Source: Metridium senile (Eukaryota; Cnidaria; Anthozoa; Actiniaria; Metridiidae). From it: a stretch of DNA of 64,000 bases. Made by a program: the position numbers and the translations under genes. The DNA lies in NCBI GenBank assembly GCA_949775045.1, contig OX459105.1, positions 15,524,227 to 15,588,226 on the forward strand, written 5' to 3'. Positions 1 through 19,000 of the stretch are shown here, one piece after another. Under the pieces are notes generated by a model, which saw only the letters and a program-made list of their open reading frames with translations, was not told where the DNA came from and did not search any database. Every line of letters begins with the position of its first letter. Position 1 is the stretch's first letter.

Positions 1-202
1 AATGCACAATAGATTAATTATGATGCTAAGAACTGAGCAGACATGATGAAATTTTGTCTAATTAAATCTTTAACTACTTCAAGTTAAAAATGGAAACTAG
101 CGAGTAAACTAGTAGAACTTGTTTCATGTACATCTGTTACTGGCCCTAAATCTTCGCATCACATTATTAGTGACAATTTTACTTTAATGTGTTACCCCTA
201 AT

Positions 203-456
203 GTTATTTATTGTATTCAATGTACTTTGTGTAACCAGCTTTATGTCGGAGAAACTGGCAGACATCTTGGTGATCGTATCCACGATCATGTTTGTGATAA
301 TTATAGCTAGGCATGGACAATAACATAAAGTCAGTCTCCCGCCATTTTAATTCTGCTAATCATAACATTAATCACATGACAGCTTTTGGTTTATGTCGTA
401 TCACTGGAACTAACAATAACCATAAATCTAAAGAAAGCTACTTATTTATTCCTTAG
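203..456 (+). pseudogene. Decayed GIY-YIG endonuclease fragment of a retroelement
   Basis: Reading from 203 gives a cysteine-bearing stretch followed by YVGETGRHLGDRIHDH, the usual signature of the GIY-YIG domain at the C-terminus of Penelope-like and some other retroelements. An in-frame TAG follows at about 306. After a frame change near 330 the reading resumes with SRHFN, then MTAFGLCRI, and ends at a stop at 456, which fits the tail of such elements. The frameshift and stop show it is dead. It lies next to the last visible POLR1A exon, in the following intron. Assignment to Penelope-like elements rather than another GIY-YIG element is inference. Confidence 0.6.
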
Positions 457-510
457 GTACGCAGCAACCTTTCGGCATGAATGATTTTCACATAAAGGGA
501 GTTAGATCAC

Positions 511-3500
511 CTGTCTTATTCCTGGATACTTGATGGTAGATAACTTGTCCAGGTCACTGTCCATGACACAGTTGACATCAGTCTGTAACTTCAACCAGGC
601 ATTGTGTAGTCTCTCTGATGGGGTATCACCACTGACATGTACTTTGGCATTCTTACCCTGTCAAAGATGATATTTATGATGATGATGATGGTGATGATGA
701 TGATAGCATGGTAATAATTATGATAACAATAATGATGATACTATTGACGTTGATGATAATATTGGTGATGATGATGACGGTGATGATGATAGTGATGATG
801 AAAACAATAATGATGATGATGATAATGTTAGCAATGATGATGATTATCATAATAACAATATTGGTGATGATGATGACGGTGATAACAATGATGATGATAA
901 CAGTGAAGATAATGGTGACATCTGATGATACTGGTGAAGTTGATGATGAAAATATTGATAATGATGATAGTAGTACTCGGAGATTGTGATGATGGTTGTG
1001 ATATGAAGATAAATTACAGTGTAAATTATGATGATGATAGTGATGATGATAACAATAATTACTTATAATTATATACAGATGATAATGGCATTGATAATAT
1101 AAATGCTGCGGTATTTTATAAAATTGCATAAATGTCAGTACACTTTGTTAATTAAAAACATTGACCAAATTTTTTCCAATACATCACATTTTTTTTTCAG
1201 ACCAACTTACCTTTCTTTTCTTTGGCTGTTCCTCTTCTCCATTAACCTGACTTGGATCAGCTGTTTGCTCAAGTTTCTTGTTCAAAGACTTCAGGTTATC
1301 AATGATTAATTCACAATCCTTTAGCACCTTGCAAAGATTGGCTGTCTGTGGATTCTCAAACCTCTTTTCTCCCAAGGAAGACATCTAAAAAAAGAAGCAA
1401 TTACTTCAGCAATGTCTGTAAGGATATAAATATAAAATCTCAAGATTTTAAATTTACTCTGAATTGTGACTTTCCCTATGCAAATATGCCTCTTGTCAAA
1501 TAGTAAAGCAGTTCTAGACAACATGACACTGGCCTATATAATTAAAATACATGGTGAAAATGGTAAGATTACCATTTTCACCATGTATTTTAATTATATA
1601 GGCCAGTGTCATGTTGTCTAGAACTGCTGTACTATTTGACAAGAGGCATATTTGCATATTAGAGAAAGTCACAATTCAGAGTAAAACTTTAAAACTTATA
1701 CATGTGCTTTCTATTGTTCTGGCTAGTTTTCATTTGCGTTTTCTATTGTTAAGTGATAATACTTTTCATGCTTTGCATGGAATTTGAGATTATTTTGACA
1801 ACAAATCAAAGCTTAGCCTGTACTACCTTTTCTCAAATAGTACAGCGGTGCTAGATAACATGAAACTGGAGTACTGAAGGTTAATTTTCAACTAAAATCT
1901 TCAGAGCAAAACTTACAGGTCTAAATCGTGTTGGTATGACAGGTAAAATATCAATGAAGAACATTTCTGAAGTTGACTTTCTGTGTCTTGACTTAGGGGA
2001 CTGGTAACCACCAAGTAAGATGTTTAAAAAATCACCATCTTGAGCCCAGACTTGCCCCAGGTGTTCTCGTACTTCTTTGGGAGTAAGGAAACTCTGCTGT
2101 AGACTTTTGGCAGCTTCTTTCTCCACATCATTTGAATCAGTCTTTTTGGAAGGACTTTCTGTTGTAAAAGAGTTTGTTGACACACATGTAGTCAGCGTAA
2201 AAGATGTGAGAAGAGAAAAATTAAGAAGAGAATAGATTGGAGGGAAGGGAGGAGAGAAAGAAATGCAATGAAAATGAATAGAAAAAAGTTAAGTAAAGAA
2301 AGCTGAAAAAAAGACTGAAAGAATTAATGAGGTCATTGAAGAAAAATAAAAATTAAAGAGAAGATAAAATGAGAAGAAAAAAGGGAAAAAAGGGGAAAAG
2401 ATAAAAGAAAAGCCAAAAGGAAAAAGAAATAAAAAAGGCAAGAAAGAAAGAAAAAGTGAATCATGAAAATGACAATTTAAGAGACATCCCAGGTTGAACA
2501 TCTTACCAAGATCCATGTTAGATTATACGGGATCCTGGCCAGATCTATGGATCCAGGTATGATCTTACAAGATATTGGCATGTACACTGTAACCCTCAAT
2601 CTGCTAGAACTTGCACAAACTTTCAAGTTTCTGTCAACAATTAATCAAGAACAGGTTCCCATTTAAATCTGTACTTTCCCATTTAAATCTGTATTTATGC
2701 AAATTGTGTTGATGTGTGCTAAACACACAGATCAACCAATCAGAGAAGTTCACTTCAGAAATAATATACTCTGATTGGTTGATCTGTGTGTTTAGCACAC
2801 ATCAACATAATTTGCATAAGTACAGATTTAAATGGGAAGTACAGATTTAAATGGGAACCTGTTCAAGACCTTCCAAAGATCCTTCCAAGAAATTTACTTG
2901 CAAAGGAATGAGTAAATCTTGTATGATCTTGCATGAAATAAACAGAATGAAAATACAGAACAATATTTGTATTTGTGTACCTTTATCATCCAGATCCATA
3001 GGTTCATCTTCTGTTTGACTTTTCTGCTTGGCATTCATTGCAATCTTTGTTGAAGCCCATCGACTAGCCTCCCTTTTAGGCAAAGCCTTCATATAAATCT
3101 TTGTGTTATACTCACTGCGGATTTCTCTGGAGGGTGCCTTGCAAACTCCACAGTGCCTTCTTCGAGACACCATATGAGTCTTGAGAAAGTTCTTGGAGAT
3201 CTCATGACGGAAGTCAGTAACATTCATACCATTTGCTTTCGTTCTTGCCTCTTTCTTGTTTATTTGGCTTAAAACATCGCTAACATGAGTGTCTATAGCA
3301 TCAATAAGGATGTGCTCTGTCTCAGTTCGCTGGCCTTGCTCTGAGATCAGGCTCTTTACGAAGGACTCTAGTTCACCAGCCTCGGCAATGAGACCGTAGT
3401 CAAGGAGTTTTAATTGGCTGTATTAAAGTGTATCAAAAGTTAATCCATGACTCAAAATGTACTTTAATGTCAATGATGGTCGTGATTGTCATGATGATGA

Positions 3501-4094
3501 TGATGATGTTGGTGGTGGTGGTGGATGATAACAATAAATGTAATAATAATGGTAATTGGGATATTGATGATGATGATGATGCATGTTAATTAAAAATCAA
3601 TTATAATGAAGCAGAATAATCACATTGTATGTAAGCTTAATGCTTGCAATGATGATGATTTATAAAACATTTAACGTACATGTACATCCATAATATTGCT
3701 TTCTAAATCACCCTTTAATGTTCTCTTACCATTTATACGCATGTTTCGCCACGTTCGTTATCAACAAGTTATGACAACAAAAACACGAAGACCTCAGAAT
3801 AACAATCATAATCTTCATGAAGATAGGATGATATACGGGCAAAGGAAGCTCTATGTGACCCAGATGACCAGGACAATGAATGTTATTCTGTCCACATGTA
3901 TCACAAATCTCGTCCCTGTCTGCTGGCCCCAAGGCAGGGTCGTAAAGTCCGCCATAGTTCGGATGAAGAAGTGAGTCGAAAGTTTCTGGATTTGTTATTC
4001 GTTTAACACTCAGCTTTTTGATCTCTTCTGATATATAGAGCGAGAGTTTTACACCGACAGGACGATGAAAAGGTATTTCGATCGTTGAAGACAT
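511..4094 (-). CDS. POLR1A: DNA-directed RNA polymerase I subunit RPA1, 5' part (exons 1-5)
   Basis: Largest catalytic subunit of RNA polymerase I, which makes pre-rRNA in the nucleolus. Five exons are placed: 3730-4094, 2981-3417, 1917-2158, 1211-1384 and 511-657, all with GT-AG borders and matching phases (455 codons). Exon 1 holds the family N-terminus (EELKKLSVK-like EEIKKLSVKRITNP, then GLYDPALGPADRDE), the clamp zinc motif CDTCGQ..CPGHLGHIELP, and a further CFCC cluster. Exon 2 has a second zinc pair (HCGVC). Exon 3 ends in PTRFRPV, and exon 4 continues with the NPQTANL stretch of RPA1. Exon 5 ends in DSDLDKLSTIKYPGIRQ, close to the position where the human protein reads KFPGIRQ. The catalytic core and the rest lie beyond the left edge. 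The start is the first ATG, 180 bp from the divergent MSH1 start. Exon 4 begins exactly with an ATG codon, but phase and homology show it is internal. Confidence 0.93.
668..1085. repeat. GAT/ATG microsatellite in POLR1A intron 4
   Basis: Imperfect (GAT)n with AAC interruptions fills most of the intron between exons 5 and 4. It produces long open frames on both strands (Met/Ile on plus, His/Ile on minus) that are artefacts of the repeat. Confidence 0.9.
1450..1688. mobile_element. Near-perfect foldback (palindromic) element in POLR1A intron 3
   Basis: About 115 bp starting ACTCTGAATTGTGAC is repeated in inverted orientation with almost no spacer (centre near 1567). Arms differ at a few sites only. 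A diverged third copy of part of one arm (CAAATAGTACAGCGG) lies at 1830-1871. This looks like a MITE or foldback; no coding capacity. Confidence 0.85.
2196..2476. repeat. Purine-rich tract in POLR1A intron 2
   Basis: Almost pure A/G on the plus strand (GAGAAAGAAA-type), pyrimidine-rich on the transcribed sense strand of POLR1A. Low complexity; a spurious Phe/Leu-rich frame runs through it. Confidence 0.75.
2649..2864. mobile_element. Foldback MITE in POLR1A intron 2
   Basis: Arms of about 95 bp begin GAACAGGTTCCCATTTAAAT and end with the reverse complement. Each arm carries a short internal duplication (CCATTTAAATCTGTA twice). A loop of roughly 25 bp separates the arms. No open frame of note. 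Confidence 0.85.
3488..3590. repeat. ATG/GTG microsatellite in POLR1A intron 1
   Basis: Short runs of (GAT)n and (GGT)n within the first intron (3418-3729). Nothing else recognised in this intron. Confidence 0.75.
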
Positions 4095-4274
4095 AATTAT
4101 TTGAAGTATTATTTATAAAATTCAATAATTTATCGCAAAATTATACACTTTTCTTCTTCACCTCGTCCGCCATCTTGGAAATGCTTGTACCACGTGCGAG
4201 TCCGTGAGTTTGCGTTACTTCCGTTACTTTCCATGCGGGATACCGCTGGCTTGTCATGTAAATATTGGTTCAAA
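4095..4274. promoter_or_regulatory. Head-to-head promoter between POLR1A and MSH1
   Basis: Only 180 bp separate the POLR1A start codon (4094, minus) from the MSH1 start codon (4275, plus). The interval contains CCGCCATCTTGG at about 4168 (YY1-type core), CCACGTGC (E-box) at about 4191, and TTACTTCCG (ETS-type) near 4214. A second, inverted YY1-type core, AAAATGGCGG, overlaps the MSH1 ATG itself. No TATA box is obvious, as expected for a housekeeping pair. Factor names are by motif resemblance only. Confidence 0.7.
4130..4274. other. Rejected antisense frame overlapping the shared promoter
   Basis: A basic open frame of 136 codons on the minus strand (4130-4540) covers this stretch and MSH1 exon 1. 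It has no recognised homology and lies antisense to a well-supported exon, so it is not annotated as a gene. Confidence 0.5.
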
Positions 4275-12845
<8,571 letters not shown>

Positions 12846-13000
12846 CGTTGCTAAATTAATATTGCTATGTACAGTGGATAGTTTGGTGGTGATATAAATA
12901 AGGTTGTTGCGTGCCTCTTAAAGAGTAGAACCCCTAGTGGAACGGACAGACTCTTCCTGATTACGGGTAACTCTAAGTTATTCGTACGTTAAGTAATATA
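12846..13000. other. MSH1 3' flank
   Basis: AT-rich sequence after the MSH1 stop. No clean poly(A) signal was seen before the MITE at 13001; an AATAAA at about 13069 lies inside that MITE. Confidence 0.4.
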
Positions 13001-13256
13001 CACCTATTTCAATTAACGTTGTCCATCTGGAATGGTTGATCTGATACCGATAGGAATTGTGGGAGCTCAATAAATTTCAAATACATTGTTTTAATCACAC
13101 TTGAATGGTGCTGAATTACAGATAACAGTATTTCAGAAGTAAACATGAATATTCAAGTGTGATTATAATAGTGCATTTGCAGTTTAACCCACTCCCACAA
13201 TTCCTATCGGTCTCAGATCAACCATTCCAGATGGACAACGTTAATTGAAATAGGTG
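13001..13256. mobile_element. MITE with CACCTATTTCAATTAACG ends, TA-flanked
   Basis: Long inverted ends of about 75 bp (CACCTATTTCAATTAACGTT ... complement ending AATAGGTG) with TA on both sides. The subterminal CACACTTGAAT is also inverted. It carries the first AATAAA downstream of MSH1. Confidence 0.85.
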
Positions 13257-14156
13257 TACACAATATGAGCGGCCGATCTGTATCCGATATACAACGGCGA
13301 GTCCAACGTTAGTTCTTTCATATTTTACTAAAATTGTCATGAAGATAAATGTAAATCTGGTCGAGAAAATTCAAGTTGAAACTTATGCAAATCAGGACGA
13401 AATCTGTATGAGTTTTACAACCTCCGTCACGGACGTGAATTGTTTTGTCAATTGCTCATTAATTATTCATGAATTTTATAAGCATAGTTAATAGAGGAGA
13501 AACCTTTATTAACTAGTTAATAGAGGAGAAACCTTTATTAACTATGGTTCAAGATTGTGGACACGTTTAAGGGCGACCTAACTACCACCTAAACAGCGGA
13601 ACCTCTCTTTGAACGGACAGCTATATCAAAGTCGACTGACTTTTGAATTGAATTCACATAAAGCAAACACAATTTAGGTTTGTCCGTCGAGATGTTAGGG
13701 ACAGCGATTTTCAAGCCCGGGGTTTCAAGAATCTTGTGAATCACCCATGATGACAAACTTTAGACACATGTAAAATATGTTGTGTTTTAAAACTAGTTGC
13801 ATGAACGATAGCATAATAATGTATATGAAAAACGACAATTGAAAACTGAGACATCTATAGGTTTTATACCCGAAAGTCAAAAAGAATAACTCAAACTTCA
13901 AAAAGTCAATCTGAAAAAATAAAATATTAATAATAAAGTCAATCTGTACCTTCAAAAGGGACGTATGTGGCAAGAGTGCTTAGATTATAGGGAACTTCAA
14001 AAATAAAACTTGTATGGTATCCTTAAAATAGGTATGTCTGTAAGTCCTTCAGTTTTATTTAGGACAACCTTTTTTAAAACAGGTGTAGGACTAACATTCC
14101 TTCATTTTCGAATGACGTTTTGCTACGCTACGTATGTTATTTGCAACATAAATATA

Positions 14157-14342
14157 CACCTATTTCAAAAATCGTCGTCGCAGCCGAAGCTACAGTCCAC
14201 ACTCTGAAGCCGGCATAGGATGTCGGTAATATGAATAAACTGTTAATGGGTACGACTTTAGCACAAACACGTACAACCAAAATATGCAGGCTTCAGAGTA
14301 TGGACTGTAGCCATTTATATTGCGACAAAGATTTTTGAAATA
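14157..14342. mobile_element. Partial MITE related to 12314-12603
   Basis: The left end CACCTATTTCAAAAATCGTC and inner TACAGTCCACACTCTGAAG match the MSH1 intron 10 element. The right end (GACTGTAGCC, GATTTTTGAAATA) lacks the terminal GGTG. Confidence 0.65.
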
Positions 14343-15005
14343 CTATCATGCATGCTAATATTTGTTTGGACATTTGTTATTTTAACAAAATAACAGGGGG
14401 GGGGGGGGGGGTCAAAATAAATTCCCTGCACTATTGTAAGGGGAGAAAAAAAATGTTGCAAAGTATACAAATAAAAATCCTGCAGAGCATTGAGAAAGAA
14501 AAAAAAATATCCTGTCCACCAAGACGTTGGAAAAAAAATTCTTGCTGACCGGAAATCCACCTCCCCCCTTAAAAGTTAAATGGACCTGATACACGCTTCA
14601 CAAAAATCCCTTTTTTTCTCTAGCTTCCCTGCTGATCCTTGCCTACTGCGCTCAACAGGATACCTAAACTTCCAATCGGGTGATCAAATAAGTCCAGTAT
14701 AGTCACGAAGGACACAATCTGTCTCCATTTAAATATCTTTGAATATTTTTTAAATAAAAGTCTTGTTAAGATTTATCTCAAAATTCTTCTGCAAAAATCG
14801 ATATGCATGCATGCAACATCTGATCGAATACAAAATAAAAAAAATTTTCGTTAAAACTTCACTTGTTAATGATAGTGACTTTTAAGTTACTTACTAAATA
14901 AAATATTACAAAGTTGTAATTTGATTTTATAGCTATATGGTCATTTCCATTCAACCGTGCAGAATAACGCCAGTCTACTTAGGGACGGACCGTTAGATAA
15001 TTGAT

Positions 15006-15032
15006 GGGGGGGGGGGGGGGGGGGGGGGGGGG
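15006..15032. repeat. Poly-G run
   Basis: Uninterrupted run of about 27 G after TTGATG. Such runs are unstable and a likely place for assembly error. Confidence 0.9.
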
Positions 15033-15524
15033 ATTCCCCAAAACAATATTGAGCACAACCTTGAAAACAAATATCATGCACAACAAACAAACAACTGAAA
15101 GAAAAGGCGCCAAAACAAATTAAGCTCATGCACTGTAAAAAAAATAGCCCAACTCCCCATCAAATATCTAATGTCCCGTTCTTTAGTTTGTACTAGTTGA
15201 TAAAGAACACATTGGTTTTAGAGTCTACTGTGCACGGGCGAAGGAAATTAACACTATTTCATGGAGCTAGAAATATTTAAATAAAATATTATATCTTTTT
15301 AGATAATATTTTGAATTAATTCAAGTGCACTTGGTATATATTTCTTACATATATCGTGGCATTATATATAACAGTTAACTTTGCACGCTTCAACATTTTC
15401 TTTGCACGCTTCAGTTGGTTTTGGTCACAAGTTTTCAAGTCTTCCTTGGACTACGACTCTGCTTCTTTTGGCATGGAATTTAAATATATTGTTTGAATGT
15501 GTGAGAGAACGTGAGCTAGTGTCT

Positions 15525-16055
15525 TAATGACCAGCATGCACCGCGATCCTCCGTTTCCTTTCGCATGCAATTCAATACTTTAGGTGGTTGACTTATTGGA
15601 GTATGATATTTAGTGTCCTTGTTGGACAAGCATCGTGTGACCAGAATGCACCGCGATCCTCTGCTTCCTCTTGCTTGCAATTCAACACTTTTGGTGGAAT
15701 ATTTGTGGATGACTTATTGGAGTGAATATTTAGTGTCTTTGAGGGACAAGTATCTTGTGACCAGAATGCACTGCGATCCTTCGCTTCCTCTTGCTTGCAA
15801 TTCAATACCTTTGGTGGAATATTTGTGGATGACTTATTGGAATATGATATTTAGTGTCCTTGTTGGACAAGTAGGCTTGTGACCAGAATGCACCGCGATC
15901 CTAGTTTCCTTTTGCTTACAATTCAATACTTTCGGTGGAATATTTGTGGATGACTTATTGGAATATGATATTTAGCGTCTTTGTGGGACAAGGATCTTGT
16001 GACCAGAATACACTGCGATCCTTCGCTTCCTTTCGCATGCAATAGTTGGGCTTCC
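15525..16055. repeat. About 120-bp minisatellite abutting the aquaporin stop codon
   Basis: Four to five units share GTGACCAGAATGCACCGCGA, TTGCTTGCAATTCAA, GGTGGAATATTTGTGGATGA, CTTATTGGA and TATTTAGTGTCCTTG. The last unit merges into the aquaporin terminal exon. Its ATTTAGCG...GACAAG segment resembles the coding end and stop of that gene, so the array may derive from the gene tail. Confidence 0.8.
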
Positions 16056-16059
16056 TTTG

Positions 16060-19000
16060 TTATTTAGCGACCGTGCGAGACAAGTCCCTATTGTTTTCTC
16101 TTTTTATAGGATTTTCATCATGTTGCTCATTTGAAAAGGCATGGGCGGATAGTTCGATCCCAGGATGCTCTAGGTCGTAAGTGTCTTTACCTATTTTCTT
16201 GATAATCCTTTGCGCGAATATATAATGGTACACCAAAGCTGCTAGTGATCCTCCTATAATCGGCCCAGTCCAGTAGATCTAATAAAAAACAACAGTTTTC
16301 TTGCATTTAGCCTTTATCAAGGCTTTTAAAAATACTGCTATTATATATACTTAACAATTATTCGCCGAAGACTCGCAGCTCGGTAATTATTCCTCCGATA
16401 ACCACTTAGCCTGAGTTGAATAACTGTTTTAGTATATACACAATTCACAACCTAACAAAAAAATATGAAAATTCGTGTATAAATTAAAACTTTATTGCGT
16501 AATATTACAAAGCGTGAAAAGACGCACAAGCTCCAGCGGTAGATATGTATTAGATAGTTACTGAGGCCGGCAGCAATATTAGATATATTGCAGTCAGCTG
16601 AGGGCGCAGCCCGAAGCTGACTGCAATATATCTAATATTGCTAGCCGGCCGAAGTGACTATCGTATATAGTTACTATTCACCACCCTGCCCCATTGTTTT
16701 CTCTCTTGCACAGTAATCGGCGGTTTCTTGTGTTTTTGAATATAATAAAAATAGGCTTACCAAACTTTCACGCTGGGCTGGCAGTGTACTGAAATCGGCG
16801 TTTTTAAGCGTGATTTTGAATAACTTTTTATAGTTAGGTCCGATCAACTTCAAATTTTATATGTGAAGAGTACACACCCAAAGAAAATAATTCTTCTTTT
16901 CACTTTTACAAATGTTACGATTTTTGGCGGGAAAATAACGTCATCAATTTTAGAGGAAAATCTAAAATGAGGGTAATGCAAAATTTTAAAATGCGCATTT
17001 GAAAGAACTCATTGAGATACGTTCAAAACCGAAGAGATAATAGTCAAAGTCAAATTTAATCTAAAGTTATAATTTTTTGAATGTAAAATAGAAAACATTT
17101 CTAAACTTCAAAAATCATATATTTTGATTAAATTTGACTTTGACTGTTATCTCTTCGGTTTTGAACATATCTCAATGAGTTCTTTCAAATGCGCATTTTA
17201 AAATTTTGCATAACCCTCTATTTCAATTTCCCACTAAAATTGGTGACGTCATTTTCCCGCCAAAAATCGTAACATTTGTAAAAGTGAAAAGAAGAAAATT
17301 TTTCTTTTGGTGTTTACTTTTCACATGTAAAACTTCAAGTTGATCGGACTTAACTATAAATCATTTTGTTTTTTACTCGACAAGGGACTGGAACCAATAT
17401 TATGTTAGTACTCTGCTGAATGCAAGGCATTGTGGGCACAACTTAAACTTGTCAAGGAAAACTTGTTCATCATCTACACGAGCAAGGAAACCTTGTCAAT
17501 ATAAAATTGTCAAGGAAATCTTGCTGATCGTCTACACGAGCAATGAAAATTGTCAAGGATACTTGTCAAGGAAAAATTGCTCGTGTCAACGCCGCTTAAT
17601 TAGTTATAATATTATCAGCCAATGAAAATGTAATAATCATTCAATAGCCTGTCCCATTATTGTTCTCTTTGTTGCATAATAATCAGCGGTTTCTTGTCTC
17701 TTTGAATATAATAACAATAGGCTTACCAAACTCTAATTAGTTATAATTTCATCAATTCTATTTAGAGGAATGCTAATGAACTTGATGACATTAAACGTGT
17801 TTTTGTTGCAAGTTTTCCATCGGTTGCCTGGGTAGCATAATGGCTTAAAGCGCGGATACAGCAATGCAGAAGGTCTCGGTTCGAATCCTGGCATTGGTAC
17901 TCAAAGTCTTTTTTCACCAAAAATCGCTATCTAGTAAATTATTTAATGAATTATAAGTCTGATGATGCTTACTAGAATGGAAATTATTAGTTATACACAC
18001 TTAACAAAACACACTGCAATATGTTTGATATTGCAGAGTGCGAACTGCAATATGTTTGATATTGCAGAGTGCGAACTGCAACATAACTAAATATCTTTGC
18101 TTTCAGACGCGGGTACTCAGCAATCAGTGATTTAGTGCAGAGAGAGAACAATGGGGTAGGGTGGTGAATAGTAACTATTAGATTATATAGCGTTTCACTC
18201 GTAAAATATCCAGCCATATTACACATCAAACTGCATGTCTAATAAGATATATATATATCCCGAGATAGCGAACCAGTGAGAGCGCGCGTTCTTATGAGGT
18301 TGTGAATTGTGTATATACTAATAAAGGTTATTTATCGTAGATATATTTGAGATAAGAAGGCGTGGATTGTCGAAGGATTGAACCGCGACGTTACGACAGC
18401 TACTGCATGCTAGTCTTCATCAGGCGAACTGTAGGCTGAATGATGTAACTGGGCGAGAAAACAATACCACTTTAAGACCTCAATAAGACCAGTAAGACCT
18501 AACAACTTATACATTTATTTCAAACATGGTTTAAGGAGCGAATGGCAAACGGCGATTGCACGACCGAAAGGAACTGTGGGTCTTTGATATTGATTATTTA
18601 TACCTCGACAGAAAACGAATTTACTGCACAACGCCATCCACATAAAGTAAAGAAGAGCTTTAAACTGATGATGCTGTGCTTAGTAGCCTGTGCTACAGCC
18701 GGGATTTTTCTCTCAAAAGTCCGTCTGTGAATCAGAGCAACGAACCGTGTTCTGGCCCCCAGCGAACTACATGATTATATATACTAGATGCTGATTGGCT
18801 TTTGATGATGCTCTTTCTTACACGAACTCTCATTGGACAATTCAACATAACCGGAAGTATTGAAAAGGAGTGTTTGTCACATACCCAGTGGTCCTGCCAG
18901 GAATTCATAACCACCGCTGGTCCAAATGATCTTGCTGGGTTCATGCTACCTCCAGATAAAGGTATCTGCAAATGATAATGCCCAAATTAGCCTTGAAATA

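Larger units (their letters stand above)
13257..15520. other. Intergenic stretch with decayed repeats, no gene seen
   Basis: Contains a 29-bp tandem duplication (GTTAATAGAGGAGAAACC) near 13485-13545, a partial MITE at 14157-14342 related to 12314-12603, a G tract at about 14396-14411 and a longer G run of about 27 at 15006-15032. Open frames here are short and antisense to each other. Confidence 0.6.
16668..18180. mobile_element. Non-autonomous DNA transposon with 'ACTATTCACCACCC' ends (aquaporin intron)
   Basis: Left end TAGTTACTATTCACCACCCT and right end AGGGTGGTGAATAGTAACTA are inverted copies, continuing into CCCATTGTTTTCTCTCTTGC. It contains a nested foldback (16822-17365), a tRNA-like segment (17822-17900) and short GCAATATGTTTGATATTGCA repeats near the right end. 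A shorter relative lies at 25930-26612. No transposase. Confidence 0.75.

Noticed and set aside
674..1129. 151-codon minus frame and 93-codon plus frame
   Set aside because: GAT microsatellite inside a POLR1A intron.
18542..18730. 62-codon plus-strand frame with a hydrophobic segment
   Set aside because: No splice context, no homology, inside the last aquaporin intron.
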